A DNA stretch of 64,000 nt from assembly GCF_034190915.1 (NCBI RefSeq), contig NW_026947504.1:65251474-65315473 (forward strand), read 5' to 3'. Shown piece after piece: positions 47,691-58,544 of this stretch. A program made the translations under genes and the position numbers. Each line of letters begins with the position of its first letter. Positions within the stretch are counted from its first letter, which is position 1. Under the pieces are notes generated by a model, which was not told the DNA's origin, searched no databases, and was given only the letters and a program-made list of their open reading frames with translations. This stretch comes from Cavia porcellus. Its lineage: Eukaryota; Chordata; Mammalia; Rodentia; Caviidae.

Positions 47691-48755
47691 AAAAGTTTGT
47701 TATTTCCCACACTGAGATTCATCTCACTCCTGAAAGAATGGCCAGGATCAAGAAAACTAACAACAAATGCTGGAGAGGCTGTGGGGAAAAAGGAACTATC
47801 CTACACTGTTGGTGGGAGTGTAGACTGGTGCAACGATTGTGGAGGTCAGTCTGGAGATTTCTCAAAAAGCTGGGATTAGAAGTTCCATTTGTTCCAGCTA
47901 TTCCACTTCTAGGCATATTCCCAGAACTGAAAGCATCATACCACAGTGATATATGTGCACCCATAGCAGCACAATTTGTAATAGCTAGATCTTGGAAACA
48001 ACCTAAGAGTACATCAACTGAGGAATGGATAAAAAGCTGTAGTTTTTTATACAATGGAGTACTACTCAGCTATAAAGAATGATCACATTGAGATATTTAT
48101 AAATAAATGGACACAGCCTGAGACCATACTCGTAACTGAAATAAATCAAACTCACATGTATAAACTCACATGGTAAGAATACATAAAAGTATGTGGTAAT
48201 CATGATTTCCCATTATATTGCTTTGAAGCCTTATAATGTTTTCATTTATTAGTTGGAATGGTTTTATTTTGGATTGTTTGATTTTATTGTCTGTGATGGT
48301 ATGAACAGCTATTTGAAGAAAACAAGACATTATAATAGCTCATGTTGATTTAATATCATCTTGTTTTGAAGTCCCACCAAGCTTTTGTTCTTCTGTCTCC
48401 ATCAGTTTTATCATGTTGTATCTTATTGGATTTTATTATATGTGATAGTATAAACAAAAATTTTTATGGACAAGGAGATAATATAGTAACCATTGTTTAT
48501 TTTCTGTTAGTTGGTTCTGAAAACCCTGTAATACTTTCAGTCTCTTGAATGGTTTTATACTGTTTTGTTATGTTTGATACTATAGTGTATGAAGGTACAC
48601 TCAAATATTTCAAGGAAAGAGACACCATGGTAGCTACTGTTATGTTGGGTTATCTTGTGGTGAAACACTATGTTGCTTAAATTGTTCTGTTCTGACCTGT
48701 TTTGTTATATCCTCTTTTATCTTAATCTTTTTTAAAATAAAAAGTTTGTTATTTC
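47691..48755 (+). mobile_element. 5'-truncated L1 with TSD aaaagtttgttatttc
   Basis: The duplication lies at 47691-47706 and 48740-48755 and bounds a 1.03-kb L1. It begins within ORF2 at the segment just before [19 protein letters not shown] and runs through the C-terminus (to about 48165) into part of a 3'UTR, ending with tcttttttaaaataa. Several short deletions interrupt the coding part; the CCHC cysteine motif is still visible. The 3'UTR stops early relative to the full-length copies. Confidence 0.85.
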
Positions 48756-49489
48756 ACCAAGAAGGAAATACTTGCAAAGTTGGGGACAAGGAGAGCATAG
48801 TTGCTGAAAAGTTTAGTACTAAAAAGAAGCCAATTATTTTGCATCAGAACAATAGAAAAGATGGCTTTAAGTTATCTCAGGAATTATTCACATACCACCC
48901 TTTGCAGTCTCAAGGGTATAAAAGGGTAAGGAACTTCGAAAGACTTTTTTTTGAGCCCTAGTCATTCAGGTTTATCTAAGGAAGCGTTTTCCCAAGTTCA
49001 GCCAATCAGGCATTCAGGGGTCACTGCATCCATGGTCCAAAAGGGCTCAGTACTGTTAAACTGACAACAGATCTTGACATCATTAATGTGGTGTTGATTT
49101 TTCACCCTTTCAAGATGCAAGAGTTATGCATTCATGGAGATTTTCACCCACAATGCAGCAGAAGGCCTTGGAGGCCAGACAGTGGGCCTCTGACAGAGCA
49201 ATGGGTTAAGTTGTGAGAATGAAGCTGAAGGTGCTGTGGTGATCCTAGGAAGTTGGAGATACCAGGAACATAGAATGCCTGATGAGGAAAACTGATGGCA
49301 GTGAGCAGAGCCATCCCAAGATAGCAACTGTGTAGGCTGCAAACAGGAAGGCTATAAGCAGATGACTGCCCAAGCCTATGGAGTTCATATCTCACCACAG
49401 CCTGCCCTGAATACTGGACGTGAACCTATGGCCACTAACATTTGCTTTGGTTTTCTTTTTAGACTTGATTTTGTTTATTCCTGTCTTTT
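48756..49489. other. No recognised feature
   Basis: Nothing supportable; short frames only. Confidence 0.4.
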
Positions 49490-50469
49490 CTGCTCATTCA
49501 TTTGTTTTATTTTAAAGAAGGTAAAACAAAACATAACAAAACAGAACAAAGCACATCAGAAGAAAACAATGCAAGTGACACAGATTTCAAAGCAAGACAA
49601 CAGGAGATCCACAGTGGCTACCATAATGTCTCTTGTTTTCTTCTAAATAGTTGTCCATATCTTTACACACAATGAATTCATGCAAAACAAAACAGTATAA
49701 AACTGATCAAAACAGTAATAAAGGCATTACAGGCCTTCAAAACCAGACAACAGGAAAATCAACAATGGCTAACCATAATGTCTCTTGTTCTCTTCAAAAT
49801 AGCTGTCCATATCTGCATGTATCTTGAAATTAAATAATACAAAACAGACTAAAACCACTCTAAACAAAGAATAAAAGCATTAGTGGATTTCACAGAATGA
49901 TGGTAGGGAATCAACAATGGATAGCTTTTCTTCAAAGTAGCTGTTCATTTCATCATGCGTAATACAAATGATTCTCATAAACTGTTTAGGAGAAGTTCTA
50001 GCCATGTATAAGCCTGTACATGTACACCTGTCCTTTCTGAATTAGAGGGAAAAACAAAACAAAACAAACAAAACAAATTACTAGTAGAACAAGAAACAAA
50101 AAAGACAAATAACGGTAGCAAAGAGCCTAAAAGAATGATGATATAGTTCTTTAAAACAAGGCGGTAGGAACATAACTAAGGTTGTTATTTTGCATAGTGA
50201 TCTTCAAAAGAATTCCTCAGATCACCAGACACAGACATGCAAAACTGTTCCAATCCTACGAATGTTAACGGTTTTGTTCCAAGAACTAACAGAATTTGTA
50301 GCACAGTCATCTTAGCTATCCTACCTGTTAATACAAATTTAGATATTTTTCTTTTCCTTTCCTTTTTTTCCCCTCCTTTTCCCTAAGATATTATTTTTTT
50401 CCCCTTTGAACTGATTCTTACACTTTCACTGTATGTACTGAGGATTTTGTAACTTATGTACTATTACCA

Positions 50470-53440
50470 TTTCTTACACTAGGGAGACAATATGATATTT
50501 ACACATCTGAGTTTGATTTATTTCACTTATGTGTGTGATCTCAAGTTGCACCTATTTACTTATGTAACTTATATATCTCAATGTGATCATTCTTTATAGC
50601 TGAGTAGTACTACATTATATAAAAATACCACATCATTTTAACCATTCCTCAGTTGATGGGCATTTAGGTTGTTTCTAAAATCTGACTATTACAAATTGTG
50701 CTGCTATAAACATGGGTATACATATATCACTGTGGTATGATGTTTTCAGTTCTTCTGGGAATATGCTCAGAATAGCTGGGTCAAATAGGACTTCCAATCT
50801 TAGCTTTTTGAGGAGCCTTCAGACTGATCTCCACAATGGTTGCACCAGTCTACACTCCACCAACAGTGCCGAAGAGTTCCTGTTTCCCTGTAGCCTCTCT
50901 AGCATTTGTTGTCGGTAGTTTTCTTGATCCTGGCCATTCTTTCTGAAGTAAGGTAGAATTAATTTGCATTTCTGTAATGATCAGTGATGCTGAAAATTTT
51001 TTCACATAATTATTTTCCCTTTATATTTCTTTATCTGAGAACTGTGTATTCATCTCAGATGCCCATTTTTGGAATGGGTCTTTCAATTTCAGGAGTCTGA
51101 TTTTTAAAAATTCTTTATATGTTCTAGACAGAAGTCTTTTGTCTGAGGGACAGTTGACTAAGACCTTTTCAAAATTAATGTTTCCTTTTTACTCTGTAGG
51201 AGATTTCTTTCATTATGTAAAAACTTTTTAATAAGACATGATCTCAGTTATTGATTTTGGGAAGTATTTCCCATGTGGTTTGATTTTGTCTATGAATTCT
51301 CCACCTATCCCTGTGTCTTCAAGATTTCTACCTACTTTGTCTTCCAGCAGATTTAGTGTTTGTGTTTAATATTTAGATCTTTGATTCATTTAGACTTCAG
51401 TTTAGTACATGGTGATAGGCATGGGTCTAGTTTTAGTTTTAAGCATATGGAGAGCCAGTTTTTTCAGTACCAATTATTAAAGAGACTATCTTTCTTCCAG
51501 TAAGTGTGGTTAGCCCTTTTATCAAAGATAAGGTGGCTGAGTGTGTTTATAGTTGTAGTTGTATTTTCTAATCTATTTCATTGATCTTCAGGTCTGTTTT
51601 TGTTCCAGTATCATGCTGATTTTATCACATTGTATTTGTAGTATGATTTCAGGTGAGGGATTGTGAGGTTTCCTGCCTTGCCTTTGTTTTCCAGAATTGT
51701 CTCACTATTCTAGTTCTCTTCTGGTTCCACATGAATTTTAGGAATGATGTCTCTAGATCTGTGAGTATGCTAGTGGTATTTTGATTGAGATTACATTAAA
51801 TCTGTATACCAATTTTGGGAGAATGGCAATTTTCACAATATTTGTTCTTCCTATCCATGAACATGGAATGTCTTTCCATTTTCTGAGATCCTCTTCAATT
51901 TCTTTTTAAAAGGTATTATAATTATAATTTTTCCTGAGTAGATCTTTTACTTCTTTTGTTAGATTGATTCCTGAGTATTTCATTTTTTTTGATGATATTG
52001 TGATGGGTGTGTTTTCTGTTATTTCTCTCTCAATGAGTTTGTTGTTTGTGTATAAGACTGCTATTGATTTTTGAGTGTTGATTTTGTATCCAGCTACATT
52101 ACTAAATTTATTTTTTATACCTACGAGTCTTGCAATGGAGTTTTGAAGGTCTTGTGTGTAGAGTATCATGTCATTTGCAAATAATGATAATTTAACTTCT
52201 TCCTTTCCTATCCTTATTCCTTTTATTTCTCTCTCTTTTCTAATTTCTCTGACTAGTATTTCTGGCACTATATTGAATAGGGGTGGTGATAATGGATATC
52301 TTTGTCTTGTTCCTGATTTTAGAGTAAAGGTTTTCAGTTTTTGGCCATTTAGTATGATTCTAGCTGTTGGTTTGTCATAGATGGCTTTTATCAGATTGAG
52401 TAAGGAAAAAACCATGTATTCTGATTTTCTGTAGAGTTTTTTTTTTAAATCATGAATGAGAGTTGGACTTTATCAAAAGCTTTTCTGCATCTATTGAGAT
52501 GACCGTGTGATTCTTGCCTTTGGCTCTATCGATATTATATTTACTGATTTGCATACATTGAACTATCCCTGCATTCCTGGGATGAATCCCACTTGGTCAT
52601 GGTATATAATCTTCTTGTTGATATGCAGCATTATGTTTGCTAGTATTTTATTGAGGATTTTGCATCTATATTCATTAGGGAGGTTGGCCTGTAGTTCTCT
52701 TTTTTGGTTGGGTCTTTTGCTGGTTTTGGTTTTAGGATAATACTTTCTTACAGGAATGAGTTAGGGACAATTGCTTCCCTTTCAATTTCATTGAAGAGTT
52801 TGAGGAATGTCAGCATTAAGTCTTCTTTGAATTTCTTATAGATTCCCACAGTGAATCCATCTGGGCTTTCTTTGTTGGTAAGGTTTTAATTACATTTTCA
52901 ATTTCATTAATTGAAATTGGGTTATTCATCAGGTTTACATCTTCTTGATCCACCTTTGGCAATTCACATATTTCTAGGAATCTCATTTTTTCTGTGTTAA
53001 GGAATCTGTGAGAGTAAAATTTTTGAAGTAGGTATTGATGATTTGTATTTCCATGAGGTGTGATGAGTGTAGTGATTTCACCCTTTTCATTCCTTATTGC
53101 ATGAATGTGAGTTTTTTTGCTTTTTAAAATAAGGTTGGCTAGCTGCTTATCAATTTTATTTATTCTTTCAAAGAACCAATTGTTTGATTCATTAATTCTT
53201 TGGATTATTTTCTTAGTCTCACTTGTATTAATTTCTGCTCTGATCTTTATAATTTCTTCCCTTCTTTTGGCTTTGGGCTTGACTTGCTCTTCTTTTTCTA
53301 GATGTTTGTGGTGTAGTCTTGTTTTTGATCTTCTGCCAGTCTGTTTCTTTTGATTGGTGAATTTGACCATTTACATTGATGGTTATAACTGATGTGTATT
53401 GACTTATCTTTATCATATTATTTTCTTATTGTTTGTTCCT
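50470..53440 (-). pseudogene. L1 ORF2 remnant lacking most of the endonuclease
   Basis: Reading fragments include ITINVNG near 53390 (the very start of ORF2), then directly [16 protein letters not shown] near 53300. Downstream come [17 protein letters not shown] (52370), LFANDMILY (52170; FAND where FADD is expected), and degraded C-terminus. Comparison with the intact copy shows a deletion of about 0.9 kb (about residues 40-325) at about 53318-53325. Many other stops and frameshifts. Confidence 0.85.
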
Positions 53441-53479
53441 TTTATTCCCCTTCTGTTTAACTGCTTGCCTTTCCTAGTG

Positions 53480-54310
53480 GATTTGTTTATTGAGATTCTT
53501 GCAATTGTTCTTCTGATCAAAAGGTCAGAGGATTACTGATTTTGTAGTCATGAGTTTCTTGAGGTGGTCTTTATCATAGAAGTATCTTATTTCTCCATCA
53601 ATTTTGAAGGACAGTTTTCCAGGGTACATCAGTCTGGGTTGGAAGTGATTTTCTTTTTGAAATACTTCACTCCAGGCTTTCCTTAACATAAGGGTTTGTG
53701 TTAAGAAGTCTGCCATGATTCTAATCATTTTACTTTATATGTGATTTGTTTCCTTTCTTGAATAGCTTTGAGTATTCTGTTCTTATGTTGAATTTCTGGG
53801 ATCTTAATTGTTATATGTCTTGGTGTAGTCATGACTATTTGCCGTTTCATCTGTTTCACTTATCTGTGTGTCAAATTCTTTCTCCATGCTTGGAAAATTT
53901 TCTGGTACTACTTCTGTAAGTAGGGTTTTTTAAAAAGCCCATTATGTTATCTTTTGATTTTCCATTGATTTCAATTAATCTTATGTTATTCTTCTTTGTA
54001 TCATCTAGCAATTTTTGGACTGATTTTTCATGATCTCTTATAATTTTTAACAGATCTTTCATCTGTGATTCCCAGCTCTTCTAGATTTGATAGTCTGTCT
54101 TCACAATGGTTGACTCTGCTGCATATATCTTCAGTAGCATTTTTAATCTCCAGGATTTCTATTTGAGCCTGTTTTATGGAATCCAGTTCTTTTGTATGTT
54201 GGGCATTCTTAATTTCTGTGTCTTTCCTAAGACTGTCTTTTTTAAAATTTAAATCTTTACTTACTCTAGATTGACTAATCATTTCCTTCATTATGGTCAT
54301 GGTTTTTAAT
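53480..54310 (-). pseudogene. L1 ORF1 remnant
   Basis: Fragments match the ORF1 of the intact copy: RLSNLEEL (coiled coil, about 54080), KNNIRLIEING (RRM start, about 53970), and ADFLTQTLMLRKAWSEVF with [18 protein letters not shown] (C-terminal domain, 53560-53720). Several frameshifts separate them. Confidence 0.85.
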
Positions 54311-54756
54311 TTTTCTGTTTTGTTTTTGTGAAGAGATTTATTAATCTACTTTGTTGCTTCTGCTGCTTCTCTTGCATAAAATTGAGTTGGCTGGCTTTTG
54401 ATTTTTTTCCACTTTACTGTCACCTTGATTTCCCTTAGGTGAGGTGAGGGTTATGGCTTGCATTTTGCTTCTGTTTTCTCATGTTTAAAAAACTTTTTTT
54501 TCTGTGTTGAGGTTTGTAAATCGTTTTTGGTAGCTAGCTTTGTTACTATCATTGAGATCTATTTAGGAAATGACTACTTTTCACAAATGTCTTCTAGGGT
54601 CATCTGGCTCTTGGCCTTTGAGTGTATTCCAGTATCCTGCACCTTCAATTTATTATGGATGAAATGTTGCTGCATGTTTGGCCTAGTACCCAGTTCTTTG
54701 GTACTGGACTATATTATTGTTTATGCTCCCCCCAACAGTCTATGTATTGGCATATG
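54311..54756. other. Possible L1 leader / unassigned
   Basis: Position suggests N-terminal ORF1 and 5'UTR of the preceding L1. The 142-codon plus-strand frame 54458-54886 crosses into the next repeat and is not supported as a gene. Confidence 0.35.
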
Positions 54757-55132
54757 TCTTGGTTACTTTTCTCTGATTGCTGAGACAAAATACTTGATGC
54801 CCAAAGTGAAGGAAGGAAAGCTTACAGTTTTTGGAAGTTTCAATACATACTCAGCTGGCTCCAAGGCAGGTAGCATGGCGAAGTAACAATTGTTCATGGA
54901 GGCACATGCAACAAGAGCAAAAAGGTCAAAGGGCAAAAACACACCTCCTTCCCTCCATTATATTGTATGCTGGCTACCCCTAGGTGGGTGCAGTGCACAC
55001 TCTTCCAGTCCCAGTGCTAGACAATGAACTCCTCACAAATGCTAGATCCAGCTACCTTCAAAAGGCCTATCCGCCATGACTGCCTGAGGCTTTGGGGAGG
55101 CATCCAGATATACGCCTTAACAGCATAGAAGA
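54757..55132 (+). repeat. Medium interspersed repeat, copy B
   Basis: Starts cttggttacttttctctgat, contains gcccaaagtgaaggaaggaa and ttacagtttttggaagtttc, and ends near gcatccagatatacgcc. Matches 26432-26818 and the short piece at 21068. Family not named. Confidence 0.55.
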
Positions 55133-56424
55133 AAGATCAATTAATCACAACAACTATGTCACCATGGCTCAAGTAGTACAATCAATAATAACAACTGCCT
55201 CAGGCACAGACTGGAAAATGAACAACTATGATAATTATTAATGTGCTGGATTTGACCATTGGTACAGATTTATTGTTATAACAAAATTTAAGACAAATCA
55301 AGACATTATAAATAGTAAATAATCATTGAGTAGAGAGATTTTAGTGTAAGGAGAGAAAATTTAAAAGGAATAAGAGGAAAAAATAGAGAAAAAAAGCAGG
55401 GAAAATTAAGCAAGGCTGAAGGACAAGAGATTATCTCAACTTTGGGAAACTGATGAAGAAGCCAGGAGGGCAAAAAGGTTGAAGAAACAAAAGCAAGAAG
55501 AAAGCAAAAAAGAGAAACTAAAAGCAGTGTTTGTATTCATGAAAAAACAGAAACAAGCAATTAAAAAAATGCCCATTAGCAATGAGAAAGAGGCAGAGAG
55601 ATAGAAAATTTCTCTGTGATTTCAGTACTGTGGTTATCTTCTGGGGTCCACAGTTTTGTGGTATTGTGTAATTTAGTTCCGGGCAGACTAAGGAGACAGT
55701 CAGAGCCCAGATTTGTGCTGGATAAACTCACAAAATTTACATTAGGATTAGGACAGGTGTTGTATAATCCCAGCAAGTCTTCAGTAGGATAAGGATAAGG
55801 GGTTCTAGTTTTGGTACTTTCAAATCCACAGAAATCCAGACTGATTCTGGTCTCTGGTCCTGAGTCATTTGGCTTCTAACACTCTGAAAGTCTCTTGCTG
55901 GCTGGATCGTGGCTCCTTGAATCTGGCTGTCTCTTGCCATGGTCTCTCATCCAGTCATTATGGGTTTTTAACATTGGGAACTCTGAGATGACACCAGCCC
56001 ACAATTGTTCTGAGTTCCAGGTTCAGTTTTCCTCCTTCCTAAAATAGTGTCCAACCAACTACTGTGTCCAGGGACACTGTAGTCTGGACTGGACCCATTC
56101 ACCAGGTATTGTGGTACACAGCGTCCATTGCTCCATTCCACTGGTGCTTTTCTCCCTGAAAGCCTCTAGAATCACTTGCTTTCTCTGCATCTCTATAGAT
56201 TTCATCCTTTCCTCTTACACCATGAGCCAAGTGCCAGAGAGAAAATGCATATTGCTCTCTTACTGTTGTGCATTGAGCTTTGTCTCTTTACTTTCTCTCT
56301 GGGCTCCAATCTTTCCTCCACCCCCACCCAGCTCCTTCCTGGATCTCAGGGATTCATTCCACCACATCCGCCTCTCTAAGTTGCTGTCTTCCAGTGTTTG
56401 GATTCTAAATCTTTTTTGTTTCAT
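55133..56424. other. Unassigned sequence, purine-rich part
   Basis: The stretch 55330-55560 is strongly A/G-rich on the plus strand. The rest is balanced composition and may include old retroelement leader. No supported gene. Confidence 0.35.
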
Positions 56425-57260
56425 GTTATTTACTTATTTTTATTTTAAAAAGTATAAAACAGAATAAAACCAATCAAAACAAACCAGTGTCAGAGGTATA
56501 GGCCTAAAAGCATTACAAAAATCAACAATAGTTACCATAATGCCTTTTGATGTCTTCAAAATAGCTACAGATAACTTCAGACCTAGTAAAAATCAAACAG
56601 AACAGAATAGAACAGAAACAATAAAAACAAGACAAAAAATGTGGTAGAAAAAAAGCCAATAGTAAATTCAAAATGGCTACCATAATATATCTTGCTAGTT
56701 TGAAATAGCTGCTCTTGCCATTGGATTTGACATAATCAAACAAAACAAAAGGGAATAAAACCCAATCCAACAAAACAATAGAAACAATAAAGGACTTCCA
56801 AAACAAGAGCATGGCTGTAACCCGCAGAAGGAGATCCCACCTAGATGTCACACTGTGTATCACTATCCTCTGAACTCGTGATCAGACCGCTGGCCCTAGA
56901 CCTGCAATGTTAGGGAAACATCAAAGCACCATAGAGATCCAACTGCATTTCACCTCACAGCTATCATCACAGCTTGTGTTGCTCCACATAAGTGGGTCAC
57001 TTAGAGCGTGGGGGTGGGGGAGGCTGTGGGATGGTACTTCTTGTTTGCCAACCTGTGCACTGGAATGGGCTGGAGTCTGGTTGTTTCAGTCCTGCAGGGC
57101 TCTACGCATGGTGCTGTTTCCCAGGCTTACTTTGCTAGCTGATGTGTCCTTTGTTCTCTCTACCCCTGTCTGCGAAGGGCACTGACTCACGGGGAAAGGC
57201 TAGGATCTAGAAGGACTCCACGCATGGCACTGCTTCTCAGACTCTGGATTCTGAATCTTG
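56425..57260 (-). mobile_element. L1-tailed composite element, copy 2
   Basis: On the minus strand a GC-rich module (57260-56820) is joined directly to an L1-type 3'UTR (56820-56440) that has three gattaca-like units and an A-rich end (attttaaaaagt in plus orientation). The GC-rich module aligns with 45665-46150 over several blocks, including the g-rich run (gtgggggtgggggagg here) and the tgtctgc/tgtccgc block. No ORF2 sequence. Within the module, acgcatggtgctgtttc and acgcatggcactgcttc are about 115 bp apart, an internal repeat. Confidence 0.5.
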
Positions 57261-58411
57261 AAAAGGCTATAAAGTCTCTTTTAAACTGTTTCCTAAATGA
57301 TAAAACATTGTTAGAATTGGGTGAAAACTTTTTACTGAAAGAAATCTCATCATCAAAAGGAATTTAGAACTAATTATCCTTGCATAATTGGACTCAGTTT
57401 TCCTCACTAACAATAAAAATGTGTTGTTGTTTGCTTTGCTTTTATCCTGGAACCAATACAATGCATTTATGATTTGTCATAAGGCACTCTAAAAAAATTA
57501 AGTTGTAAAGATTATTTTGACAAAAAGTAAACACAAAGGTAAAGCATAGTTTATATAATTCACTTGGGCATAATTTATATATAAAGAAATGGAAGAGTAT
57601 TACTTTCAAGCCGATTGTAAAGGACTTAATTAAAAGCAGTTTTTTACTTTTAAAAAGTGACGTATTTAAAATGTGCTTTTAAAAACAAAGGTCTTATTGA
57701 TAACCACTTTATATATATTATCTCAATGTGGGATTTCAGTAAAAGGTCAATCTTGGTATGACTCATTCTGATCAGAGATAAACATTATCAAGAAAATGAA
57801 ATTAGTTAAACATTTTCAAGTCTCAATATTTATTTAAAGAGGCAGAAATTCCTTTTTTCTTCAACAAATACTGGGAGAACTTAGTTGAAAAAAGTGGAAA
57901 ACAAAAAAATGTTATCATGGAAATGTTCTTGGTACAAGTTAATAGTATATAAGAGGGGAAAGGCAATGAATGCTTCATTAGAATAATAAAGAACTCATGT
58001 GTGTAATTTTGCAGTGTGGATACATGAATCTGATATTTTGCTTGATATTATATGCATTTATGCAGCTTAATTAAAAGGCTTATATTTTGTTTCAGATATA
58101 CTAAGGTGAAACTTTTAATTTAATACTTAATTCTTGGTTAGTGATTTTTTTCTCATCACCAGCCTTGGATCTCATGATTCCTGAGTTTCACTGATTTGCT
58201 CTTTTCCTGGGACCTACTATGATTCCTATAGTTAGTTCACTGCTAAATGGTATCCATGTGTCTGATCACTGTTAGAGGAGCCTTTGTGTCCTGATAGGCT
58301 GTGACTCAGTGCACACAAAAGTTTAGTCATTCACCTTCTCTCCCAAAGGACCCTTACGACATCAAGTAATAACTTTTGTTAGTCCATAGATTCAGCCGAG
58401 GCAAGGAAGGG
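57261..58411. other. Apparently unique AT-rich DNA
   Basis: No repeat or gene recognised in over 1.1 kb. Confidence 0.45.
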
Positions 58412-58427
58412 GAACATTCATTTTCTT

Positions 58428-58528
58428 TTTTTTTTTTTTGTCTTTTTCCTTTTTATCGGTACCAGGGATGGAACTCACGACTGCCTGCAGGCAGGTGCTT
58501 ATGCCGCTGAGCTAAATCCCCAGCCCCA
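58428..58528 (-). mobile_element. Young ID-type SINE, antisense, TSD gaacattcattttctt
   Basis: Antisense copy with T-run, ttttatcggtaccagggatg and gagctaaatccccagcccc. An exact 16-bp duplication lies at 58412-58427 and 58529-58544. It has a small internal deletion (tgcctgcaggcaggtg versus tgcctgcttgcaaggcaggtg). Confidence 0.92.
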
Positions 58529-58544
58529 GAACATTCATTTTCTT

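Larger units (their letters stand above)
49490..54310 (-). mobile_element. Old near-full L1, endonuclease deleted
   Basis: Minus-strand L1 with a 3'UTR (49490-50470), ORF2 remnant (about 50470-53440), and ORF1 remnant (about 53480-54310). The 3'UTR has three units of about 147 bp (for example gcattacaggccttcaaaac at 49727). It is older than the two full-length copies and younger than the L1M pieces. The 5' end is unclear; 54310-54756 may be leader. Confidence 0.85.

Noticed and set aside
54458..54886. 142-codon plus-strand frame
   Set aside because: Crosses from putative L1 leader into the repeat starting at 54757; no recognisable domain.
56111..56467. 118-codon plus-strand frame with hydrophobic stretches
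   Set aside because: No start context, domain or conservation evidence; it ends inside L1 3'UTR-type sequence.
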